This document shows positions 1 to 5,703 of a DNA stretch of 6,094 bases, in pieces; positions within the stretch are counted from its first letter, which is position 1; the number at the start of each line of letters is the position of its first letter. The position numbers were made by a program, and so were the translations under genes. Origin of the DNA: Actinomycetes bacterium (lineage in GTDB: Bacteria > Actinomycetota > Actinomycetes > Actinomycetales > Beutenbergiaceae); assembly GCA_021793935.1 (NCBI GenBank), contig JAJYRV010000131.1:1-6094 (forward strand). Direction: 5' to 3'. A model generated the notes under the pieces. That model did not search any database and had not been told where the DNA came from. It saw only the letters and a list, made by a program, of their open reading frames with translations.

Positions 1-457
1 CATGCTCAACGCGAAGTTGGAGACCGTGGGCCCGCAGGGCCCCGAGGCAATGCTGATGCAGCTCGCAAAAGTGGAGGAGTATCGGCCCATCGCGGCCTAC
101 GCGGTCGCGAGCCTCGCAGCGGGTGGCGACCTCGCGAACGAGCTGCTCGACGAAATGACCAGAATGACCGCAGAATTCCTTGCGGCAGGAGAAGAAGCAG
201 GCACGATCAGGCCCAGCAGCGATGCACATGCCCGTGCCCGCTATCTCACCCTGACCGGTATGGGCATGCTGCTCCTGGAGTATCGCCGTCACTCCGCACT
301 GCATCCGGACGATCCCGCCGGTGCCTTTGATGCAGCCGCGCAGGCAAGCATCGGGCCTGCCCTTGAACTCTTCACGCATGGTCTCTTTACCGACTCTCGC
401 TACCTTTCCGCATACTCCGGTGCCTCGGTGCCCGAATCCTCTGGGGGTGTTTCATGA
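1..457 (+). CDS. TetR-family transcriptional regulator, C-terminal part (5' end outside window)
   Basis: The reading frame is open at the left edge and ends at a TGA at 455-457. The 151 visible residues are mostly alpha-helical, with conserved-looking stretches such as [15 protein letters not shown] and [17 protein letters not shown]. This fits the ligand-binding and dimerisation domain of a TetR repressor, a family of about 190-220 residues. The N-terminal helix-turn-helix is missing because it lies outside the window, so the ATG at position 2 is probably internal. The stop overlaps the start of the ABC ATPase gene by 4 bp (ATGA), so the regulator leads the export operon. In the similar M. 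tuberculosis cassette the TetR protein Rv1219c (RaaS) represses the exporter genes, and local autoregulation is inferred here. The TetR assignment rests on the C-terminal domain and context only, since the DNA-binding motif cannot be seen. Confidence 0.8.
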   Translation, partial: MLNAKLETVGPQGPEAMLMQLAKVEEYRPIAAYAVASLAAGGDLANELLDEMTRMTAEFLAAGEEAGTIRPSSDAHARARYLTLTGMGMLLLEYRRHSALHPDDPAGAFDAAAQASIGPALELFTHGLFTDSRYLSAYSGASVPESSGGVS

Positions 458-1422
458 CTGCCGCGATCGACATCGCTAACCTCGTCAAAACCTTCGGCCA
501 CGTCCGCGCCCTCGATGGCGTCGACCTCACCGTCGAGGTGGGGGAGGTGCACGGCTTCCTCGGCCCGAACGGTGCCGGTAAATCAACGACTATCCGGGTC
601 CTGCTCGGCCTGCTCCGAGCCGATTCTGGCGACGTTACCGTGCTCGGTCGTGATCCCTGGGACGACGCGGTAGAGCTCCATAAACGGCTCGCCTACGTGC
701 CCGGTGACGTCTCGCTCTGGCCCAACCTCACCGGTGGAGAGGCAATCGACCTCTTCGCCCGCCTGCGCGGCGGGTTCATCTCGCGGCGCAGGGATGAGCT
801 GATCGAGCGCTTCGACCTTGACCCCACGAAGAAGGGCCGCACCTACTCGAAGGGGAACCGGCAGAAAGTGGCGATCATCGCCGCGCTCGCGTCCGATGTA
901 GAGCTCCTACTCCTCGACGAGCCGACCGCGGGTCTTGACCCGCTCATGGAATCGATCTTCGCGGAAGTCATCACTGAGGAGCAGGCCCGCGACCGCACAG
1001 TGCTCCTCTCGAGCCACACCCTCGCCCAGGTGGAACGCCTCTGCGAGCGGATCTCCATCATTCGGCGCGGGAAAATCGTCGAATCCGGCTCTCTCACGCA
1101 GATGCGACACCTCACCCGGATCTCGGTTGACGCCGAAACCGACCGCCCCGTCGACCTCGGATCGTTGCCAGGAGTCCACGTCGTTCGCCGGGAGGACACC
1201 CGCATCGCCGTGGAGGTCGACACCGAGCACCTGGACGCCGTCGTCGGGCGCCTCCACAACGGCGGAATCCGAAGCCTCACCGCGCACCCGCCCACACTCG
1301 AACAGCTTTTCATGCGCCATTACGGGGAAGACATTGCTGCCTTGGATGAGGCGGGGCACGCCGTCGACACCTCCGAGGCGGCGCCTGGCGCTGGCAACGG
1401 TCGGCATCGGAGCAGGCCATGA
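454..1422 (+). CDS. ABC transporter ATP-binding protein (drug/polyketide-antibiotic exporter type)
   Basis: This 322-residue cytoplasmic ATPase should energise the permease encoded directly downstream. Walker A is GPNGAGKST at residues 37-45, Walker B with its glutamate is [12 protein letters not shown] at 151-162, and the switch histidine is H188 in SSH. The signature motif is the variant YSKGNRQK at 131-138 instead of LSGGQ. The usual Q-loop glutamine is replaced in YVPGD at 81-85. Residues from about 215 to 300 resemble the DUF4162-type C-terminal extension of DrrA/BcrA-like exporters and contain PTLEQLF, which is typical near its end. The chosen ATG overlaps the preceding TGA and follows a G-rich ribosome site at 443-449. 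The order TetR-ATPase-permease and the sequence style match the tetronasin-type family and Rv1218c. The substrate is not predictable, but export of a hydrophobic antibiotic is likely. Confidence 0.93.
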   Translation: MTAAIDIANLVKTFGHVRALDGVDLTVEVGEVHGFLGPNGAGKSTTIRVLLGLLRADSGDVTVLGRDPWDDAVELHKRLAYVPGDVSLWPNLTGGEAIDLFARLRGGFISRRRDELIERFDLDPTKKGRTYSKGNRQKVAIIAALASDVELLLLDEPTAGLDPLMESIFAEVITEEQARDRTVLLSSHTLAQVERLCERISIIRRGKIVESGSLTQMRHLTRISVDAETDRPVDLGSLPGVHVVRREDTRIAVEVDTEHLDAVVGRLHNGGIRSLTAHPPTLEQLFMRHYGEDIAALDEAGHAVDTSEAAPGAGNGRHRSRP

Positions 1423-3053
1423 GCGCCGTTGCGCCAACAATTCCCGGCAATGGTGGCTCCCAGCCGTTCGCCGGGCTGCGGGCGCTGCTGCGCTTCACCC
1501 TTCGACGAGACCGAATCCGTCTGCCGGTATGGATCCTCGGCCTCACCTCAGCGATAGCTGCGACGGCGGCGAGCTATCCCGGGATCTATGCCACGGCTGA
1601 GGAACGCCACGGCGCGTTGCTCACCATCAGCAACCCGGGCACCACCGCACTGGTCGGGGCCGTTTACGGCGAGGGTGATTACACGTACGGCATCATGGCG
1701 GGCCACCAGTTGCTCGCGATGACCACCGTCGTGGCCGCGTTGATGAGCATTTTCACTGTCGTCCGCCACACGCGCGCCGAAGAGGAGAGCGGGCGCGCGG
1801 AACTCGTACGCTCCAGCGTCGTTGGGCGGCACGCGAGCGCTACCACTGCCGTGCTCGTCGTGCTTGGCGCCAATGTCGCCCTCGCTCTGGCGCTCGCCCT
1901 CTCCCTCGGCGCGCTCGGGATCGAGACGGTCACCTGGGCGGGTTCGTTCCTCTACGGAGCGGCGACCGCCGGAGTGGGGCTCGTCTTTGCTGGAATCGCC
2001 GCGATCACCGTGCAGCTCACGGAAAGTGCCCGCTCGGCTTCATCGCTTGCGGGCCTGACGCTCGCGGCTGCTTACGCGTTGCGGGCGATCGGCGACGTAT
2101 CGGAGAACGGTCTCTCGTGGGCCTCGCCGATCGGCTGGGCGCAAGCGACGGAAACGTATTACCGCAACAACTGGGCACCGGTTATTCTGCTCATTCTGAC
2201 CGCGGCGGTATTGGTGGCGGTCGCGGCGCCGCTGAGCAAGCGCCGCGACGTCGGCGCAGGCCTCTTCGGTACACGGCCCGGTCCCGCCCGCGCTGGCGCC
2301 GGGCTGCGCGGTGCGTTCGGACTCGCGTGGCGGCTCAATCGCGCCGGGATGCTCGGATGGGCGGTCGCGCTGTTCATTTTTGGACTCGCCTACGGGCCCG
2401 TGCTGTCGGAGGCCGACTCATTCCTCAAGGACCTGCCCATCATGGCGGAGTTCCTCCCAGAGCTCGATGCGGGAGGAGCGGAGCTGTTCGGCTCCTTGGT
2501 GATCGCCATCGCCGCGATCTTATGCGCGGTTCCCACAACACAAGTGCTCTTGCGCCTGCGTGCTGAAGAAACGGCGGGTCGAGCAAGTCCCCTGTTGGCG
2601 ACCCCGGTCTCGCGGCCGGGATGGGCGCTGCGTTCCGCGGCGCTCGCTGTGCTCACGGCTGCCCTCACCCTCACCCTCTTCGGAATAGGGATGGGCCTCG
2701 GAGCGGGATTATCCATGTCGCAGATGAGTTGGGTCGGCAACAGCCTCGTCGCGTCGCTGAACTACCTGCCGGCGATTCTCGTGGTCGCCGGTCTCGCCCT
2801 CTTCTTCGTCGGCTTCTTCCCACGGGCAGCTGGCACCGCCTGGGTCGCGGTGGTCTATGCCGTGTTCGTCATGTACTTCGGTGGGTTGCTGGACCTTCCG
2901 CAGTGGGCGATGAACATCTCCCCGTTCAATCACGTGCCGCAATTGCCCGCGGCGGACTTCAACCCGGTACCGCTGGTGTGGCTCACTCTCATCGCGAGTG
3001 CGCTCGGCGGTGCTGGAGTGCTCGGCCTGCGGCGCAGAGACATCGAGGCTTAA
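1419..3053 (+). CDS. ABC-2-like export permease, 12 transmembrane helices in two homologous halves
   Basis: This is a 544-residue integral membrane protein and the membrane partner of the ATPase just upstream. I count about 12 hydrophobic segments, near residues 33-52, 96-115, 141-165, 175-198, 207-224, 252-270, 311-328, 355-377, 402-430, 448-466, 471-490 and 517-536. The two halves look duplicated. [15 protein letters not shown] (119-133) corresponds to [15 protein letters not shown] (381-395), and each half ends with an SP motif, one helix and a basic tail (KRRD at 274-277, RRRD at 538-541). The length and build match tetronasin/polyketide-antibiotic permeases such as Rv1217c. One chain could therefore supply the whole pore with two ATPase copies. 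The ATG overlaps the ATPase stop (ATGA), with GGAG at 1409-1412 as its ribosome site. Function as an exporter is inferred from family and operon. Confidence 0.92.
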   Translation: MSAVAPTIPGNGGSQPFAGLRALLRFTLRRDRIRLPVWILGLTSAIAATAASYPGIYATAEERHGALLTISNPGTTALVGAVYGEGDYTYGIMAGHQLLAMTTVVAALMSIFTVVRHTRAEEESGRAELVRSSVVGRHASATTAVLVVLGANVALALALALSLGALGIETVTWAGSFLYGAATAGVGLVFAGIAAITVQLTESARSASSLAGLTLAAAYALRAIGDVSENGLSWASPIGWAQATETYYRNNWAPVILLILTAAVLVAVAAPLSKRRDVGAGLFGTRPGPARAGAGLRGAFGLAWRLNRAGMLGWAVALFIFGLAYGPVLSEADSFLKDLPIMAEFLPELDAGGAELFGSLVIAIAAILCAVPTTQVLLRLRAEETAGRASPLLATPVSRPGWALRSAALAVLTAALTLTLFGIGMGLGAGLSMSQMSWVGNSLVASLNYLPAILVVAGLALFFVGFFPRAAGTAWVAVVYAVFVMYFGGLLDLPQWAMNISPFNHVPQLPAADFNPVPLVWLTLIASALGGAGVLGLRRRDIEA

Positions 3054-3063
3054 GCCGCCCGGG

Positions 3064-4659
3064 CTACAACGTCGGTGCGGCGAGCACCGCCGCCTCGGCG
3101 GCCTCGAACATATTCTGCGAATAGACCACGTGCAGGTGACCGGCCGCAGCAGGAATGACGAGCGAGTTGAGATCGTCCACGAGGTCCTGCGGATGCTTGA
3201 CGTTCTCGTTATGCCGCCCCGCGTTGAGTTTGGTGACGACGTTGAGCGCCTCGGACTCCTGGAGACGCTCCGCGTACGGATGCGCTTCGGCGGGTAACTC
3301 GGGAATCGGCACAGACATGAGCACCCGACGCGGCAGGGAGACCCCGCCGTCGAGGATCCGCCACCAAAGGTAGGGAAGGCTGGAATTCAACACGATCGCC
3401 GCGTGCCGCCGATCGTCGTCGGAACGGAAATAAAGGACGGATTTGGAGCGGCGGTCGAGGGGGCGGTAGGTCGCGGAGATGTAATACCGCGGCGTTGTGG
3501 CAACAGTGAGGGGAAAGGGAGTCTCGTGCTCGACCAGGAGATCGGCGAGCGTTCGGGGCGTCGAGATGATCGAATCCCAGAACGCCTCGAGACCCGGCGC
3601 GAGTTTGGCCCACTCCCCATGGGGCCCTAGCCGCCGCGGGGCGAGGAAATCGTGGCAACGGGAGAACATTTCCTCTCGCGACGCGGTATTCCACCGGAGG
3701 ATCGGGGTGACTCGCCACTCGCGCATCTGCGGGGCACTCACAGTGACGGCGGCGCGTACGAAGTTCGTCTTCGAGGTGTTGTTCGACCCGAACTTGTAAC
3801 CCCGGAAGAGGGTGTCGGGGACGTTATCGAAAACGTAGACGTCCCCGCCGGTGGTGCCCTCCTCGATGACGTCCCGAAGCGACCGAAACTTCGGGATCGA
3901 GAGATAGGAGGCGGGGGTGACGGCGATGAAACCCTGGGAGGCGTGGACGATGCGTTCGAGAAAATATGCGAACAGGTCGCGGGTTTCGCTGGTGCGATAC
4001 CCCGCTTTTCGAGGAGCCCGGGCGTAGGGAGGGTTGAGGATCGCAAAATCAAATTTCGGAAGCGCTTTACTGCTGAGGAAATCGCGTCGGTGCGAGCGGC
4101 TTCGGAGCGCCTCGACCGCCTCATGATCGCCCTCGGCGGCAAAGTCAGCGGCGATGAGCGCGACCGCCGTCCTCAATGCCGTCTCGTCGCGATCGAGGAG
4201 GATCAGGTGTTCGCGAACGAACTCGGCCGGAGACTCCTGAACCGAGGCGAGGTGCCAGGAAAGATTTCCCACTCCGCAGCACGGGTCCAGCCATCTCCCG
4301 GAGGGAAAACTGGTGGCGTGGCGGGCCATGAACTGCGAGGCGTCGTCCGGGGTGAAGTACTGGCCCGCATCCCGCCGCTGCCCTCGATCCAAGCTCGCCA
4401 GCAGTGCCTCATAACACACGCCGATCTCGCCGATAGTGAGCCCCGCGAGCACATCGCTCGGCCCCATCTCCACGCCCAACACGCTCTCGAGCGCTCCCGC
4501 GAGATCCGGCCGAGCCGAGACGGTGCGCCGGGCAACCGCTGCTAACCAATTCCGGCGGGTCTCGGATTTATTCGGCGCGAGTAACGTTCTGACGACCCTC
4601 GTCACTGCAGAGGCAGAGAACGGCGGGTTTGCCTCGACAGCCAGCAGGCTTGTGCTCAT
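3064..4659 (-). CDS. Solitary N6-adenine DNA methyltransferase (gamma-type, TaqI-like C-terminal region)
   Basis: This 531-residue protein is predicted to transfer a methyl group from S-adenosylmethionine to adenine N6 in DNA. The motifs appear in gamma order. GQYFTP (motif X) is at 99-104, the SAM-binding DPCCGVGN (motif I) at 125-132, an acidic LDRDE (motif II) at 155-159, and the catalytic NPPY (motif IV) at 209-212. GFIAVTPASYL follows at 243-253. The remaining ~250 residues form a probable target-recognition region. It contains VLNSSLPYLWWRILDGG at 423-439 followed by VPIPELP, a pattern seen in TaqI-like and type IIG specificity domains. At this length there is no room for the N-terminal nuclease domain of a single-chain type IIG enzyme. 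No restriction endonuclease or specificity subunit flanks it, so it looks like an orphan methyltransferase or a remnant of a restriction system. The ATG at 4657-4659 has GGAAAGG 10 nt upstream. The target site cannot be predicted. Confidence 0.93.
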   Translation of the reverse strand: MSTSLLAVEANPPFSASAVTRVVRTLLAPNKSETRRNWLAAVARRTVSARPDLAGALESVLGVEMGPSDVLAGLTIGEIGVCYEALLASLDRGQRRDAGQYFTPDDASQFMARHATSFPSGRWLDPCCGVGNLSWHLASVQESPAEFVREHLILLDRDETALRTAVALIAADFAAEGDHEAVEALRSRSHRRDFLSSKALPKFDFAILNPPYARAPRKAGYRTSETRDLFAYFLERIVHASQGFIAVTPASYLSIPKFRSLRDVIEEGTTGGDVYVFDNVPDTLFRGYKFGSNNTSKTNFVRAAVTVSAPQMREWRVTPILRWNTASREEMFSRCHDFLAPRRLGPHGEWAKLAPGLEAFWDSIISTPRTLADLLVEHETPFPLTVATTPRYYISATYRPLDRRSKSVLYFRSDDDRRHAAIVLNSSLPYLWWRILDGGVSLPRRVLMSVPIPELPAEAHPYAERLQESEALNVVTKLNAGRHNENVKHPQDLVDDLNSLVIPAAAGHLHVVYSQNMFEAAEAAVLAAPTL

Positions 4660-4669
4660 GTATCAGGGG

Positions 4670-4676
4670 CCTTTCC
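4670..4676 (-). promoter_or_regulatory. Ribosome binding site of the methyltransferase gene
   Basis: Read on the minus strand this is GGAAAGG. It ends 10 nt before the ATG at 4657-4659. The spacing is slightly long, but it is the only purine-rich stretch immediately upstream, which supports that start. Confidence 0.5.
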
Positions 4677-4705
4677 GGGTCGAGGGCAACGGTCGCGTTA
4701 GAAGT

Positions 4706-4735
4706 ACTTTAGCTGTTAGCTATTTTTGCTTCGAA
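4706..4735 (-). promoter_or_regulatory. Candidate promoter of the methyltransferase gene in an AT-rich island
   Basis: On the minus strand a TAAAGT (plus-strand positions 4706-4711) could be the -10 box. TTCGAA (4730-4735) sits 18 bp upstream as a poor -35 match. Transcription would start near 4699, leaving a leader of about 40 nt that contains the GGAAAGG ribosome site. The region stands out as AT-rich in otherwise GC-rich DNA. It also carries the palindrome AAGTACTT (4702-4709) and a tandem TTAGCT repeat (4709-4714 and 4716-4721) that overlaps the -10 box. The boxes are weak matches, so this is tentative. Confidence 0.3.
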
Positions 4736-4742
4736 TCAGGGG

Positions 4743-4785
4743 CGTGGAGCTGTGCGGGAAGCAGCACGGCCGGCACATCTCCACG
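4743..4785. repeat. 13-bp inverted repeat (one mismatch) in the divergent intergenic region
   Basis: The left arm CGTGGAGCTGTGC (4743-4755) is the reverse complement of the right arm GCACATCTCCACG (4773-4785) at 12 of 13 positions. The arms are separated by 17 bp, so their centres are about 30 bp (roughly three helical turns) apart. It lies between the methyltransferase promoter candidate and the arsC-like gene, 72 bp before the latter's start. It could be a two-site operator, or an RNA hairpin if transcribed. No T-run follows on either strand, so an intrinsic terminator is unlikely. Confidence 0.6.
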
Positions 4786-4793
4786 AGCACAAA

Positions 4794-4805
4794 GCTACGG
4801 GTAGC
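4794..4805. repeat. Short perfect dyad GCTAC-GG-GTAGC upstream of arsC-like gene
   Basis: Two 5-bp arms (4794-4798 and 4801-4805) are separated by GG. The dyad sits 2 bp before CTGACA (4808-4813), a -35-like hexamer, so it is placed where an operator could act on the arsC-like gene. A dyad this short can occur by chance. Confidence 0.3.
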
Positions 4806-4807
4806 CA

Positions 4808-4833
4808 CTGACATTGCCGGTGAGCACTAGGAT
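4808..4833 (+). promoter_or_regulatory. Tentative promoter of the arsC-like gene
   Basis: TAGGAT at 4828-4833 fits the TAnnnT -10 pattern. CTGACA at 4808-4813 matches five of six -35 bases. However, the spacer is only 14 bp instead of about 17, so the two may not act together and the -10 box may work alone. A start near 4840 would leave a leader of about 18 nt that contains the ribosome site. Confidence 0.25.
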
Positions 4834-4843
4834 CGACGCGAGC

Positions 4844-4850
4844 GAAAGGA
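4844..4850 (+). promoter_or_regulatory. Ribosome binding site that decides the arsC-like start
   Basis: GAAAGGA at 4844-4850 lies 7 nt before the ATG at 4858 but only 1 nt before the in-frame ATG at 4852. This makes 4858 the more likely initiation codon. Confidence 0.65.
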
Positions 4851-4857
4851 TATGAAA

Positions 4858-5214
4858 ATGGCGGGTGACATTACGATTCTTCACAACCCCCGCTGCTCGA
4901 CCTCCCGGTTCGCTGTGCAGGCGGCGGAGGACGCGGGCGCGGGGGCGCAGGTGCGGAACTACCTCAACGATCCCCTTACGGAATCCGAGTGGTTGGAGGT
5001 GCTTGCGATACTTGAGGGTGAACCCACCGAACTCGTGCGGCGGGATCAGAACTTCAAAGCCTCTGGTCTTGGTGACGGTGACGTCGCCACTGCAGAGCAG
5101 GTCGCCAAAGTGCTCGCCGAGAACCCTGCCCTCGCTCAGCGCCCGGTACTGATCCGCGGCGGGCGTGCGATTATCGGGCGCCCCAAATCCGCAGTTGCGC
5201 CCTTCCTGGCATGA
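4858..5214 (+). CDS. arsC: ArsC/YfgD-like glutaredoxin-type arsenate reductase family protein
   Basis: This 118-residue cytoplasmic protein belongs to the thioredoxin-fold ArsC family, whose classical members reduce arsenate to arsenite with glutathione and glutaredoxin. The catalytic loop HNPRCSTSR puts the nucleophilic cysteine at residue 13. Counterparts of the three substrate-binding arginines are plausible at R61 or R62 (LVRRDQ), R95 (QRPVL) and R108 (IGRPK). The IGRP ending resembles E. coli YfgD more than plasmid ArsC. The length is normal for the short YfgD branch, while plasmid ArsC is about 140 residues. The ATG at 4852 would add two residues but lacks proper ribosome-site spacing. 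No arsR, arsB or ACR3 gene is visible nearby, so a true arsenic role is unproven and a general thiol-redox role is possible. The family is certain; the substrate is not. Confidence 0.88.
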   Translation: MAGDITILHNPRCSTSRFAVQAAEDAGAGAQVRNYLNDPLTESEWLEVLAILEGEPTELVRRDQNFKASGLGDGDVATAEQVAKVLAENPALAQRPVLIRGGRAIIGRPKSAVAPFLA

Positions 5215-5309
5215 GCCGCACCTGGGTAGCACGCGTGGGTCGGCGGTGAGCGCGTATCCTGAGCCGGGAACGGAGATCGCCTGAGTGGGAGCGCGACCGA
5301 GGGGGAGCA

Positions 5310-5654
5310 ATGAGCAAGATCTTCACGATGAGCGTGAGCAAGGTGTATCCGCTGTACCTGCAAAAACTCGAACGCAAAGGTCGCACAAAAGCGGAACTCG
5401 ATACGGTGATCACCTGGCTCACAGGTTTGAGCGACGCGGACGTCGCCGAACACCTTGCCGCAGGAACCACCTTCGAAGACTTTTTCGCAGCCGCGTCGCT
5501 CAACCCGAGCGCTGCGAAAATCACCGGAGTCATCTGTGGAGTGCGAGTTGAAGAGGTGGCGGACCCCTTGATGCAGCAGATCCGCTACCTCGACAAACTC
5601 GTGGACGAACTTGCGCGGGGCAAGTCCCTGGAGAAGGTGCTTCGCGAGGGATAA
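5310..5654 (+). CDS. DUF2200 domain-containing protein, function unknown
   Basis: This small soluble protein of 114 residues consists almost entirely of one DUF2200 domain. Recognisable family hallmarks are KIFTMSVSKVYPLY at residues 3-16, KGRTKAELDTVITWLTG at 23-39, and ITGVICGVRVEEV and DPLMQQIRYLDKLVDEL in the second half. It has no signal peptide, membrane segment or metal-binding cluster. The only cysteine is in the ICGVRVE stretch. The ATG follows a GGGGGAG ribosome site at 5301-5307. It lies 95 bp after the arsC-like stop on the same strand, so shared transcription is possible but not shown, and it converges on cynS. The family is widespread in bacteria, but no biochemical role is known to me, and the neighbours give no strong hint. 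Confidence 0.9.
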   Translation: MSKIFTMSVSKVYPLYLQKLERKGRTKAELDTVITWLTGLSDADVAEHLAAGTTFEDFFAAASLNPSAAKITGVICGVRVEEVADPLMQQIRYLDKLVDELARGKSLEKVLREG

Positions 5655-5655
5655 G

Positions 5656-5703
5656 CCCCAGCCGGGCCCGGTGCGGCAGCCAGCAGCCTAGTCTTTGCTG
5701 GGG
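5656..5703. terminator. Possible bidirectional terminator hairpin between DUF2200 gene and cynS
   Basis: CCCCAGC (5656-5662) and GCTGGGG (5697-5703) form a perfect 7-bp inverted repeat around 34 nt. Those 34 nt contain a further GC palindrome, CCGGGCCCGG (5662-5671). The structure spans the 33-bp gap between the convergent stops and reaches into the last codons of cynS. No clear U-tract follows on either strand, so function as a terminator rests on position and GC-rich pairing only. Confidence 0.3.

Noticed and set aside
2..4. ATG at position 2 as the true start of the TetR gene
   Set aside because: The product would lack the DNA-binding domain and be about 50 residues too short, while the frame is open to the window edge.
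907..1440. 177-residue minus-strand open frame opposite the ABC ATPase
   Set aside because: It lies antisense to the Walker B region of a certain gene and has no recognisable domain.
2117..2566. 149-residue plus-strand frame inside the permease gene
   Set aside because: It is an out-of-frame Arg/Gly-rich translation of permease DNA, typical of high-GC codon bias.
3089..3102. GCCGC-CTCG-GCGGC hairpin just past the permease stop as a terminator
   Set aside because: It lies in alanine-rich codons of the methyltransferase 3' end, has only a 5-bp stem and no following T-run.
3652..4545. 297-residue plus-strand open frame inside the methyltransferase gene
   Set aside because: It is antisense to a gene with clear catalytic motifs, has low-complexity Gly/Arg/Glu-rich content and matches no recognisable family. 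It is a GC-rich shadow.
5267..5271. GGAAC as an ECF sigma factor -35 element
   Set aside because: No matching -10 motif such as CGTT or GTC lies at the expected distance.
5215..5309. TATCCT (5255-5260) as a -10 box and CCTGAG direct repeats (5258-5263, 5280-5285) upstream of the DUF2200 gene
   Set aside because: No acceptable -35 box is present at 16-18 bp, and two 6-bp repeats in GC-rich DNA are not significant.
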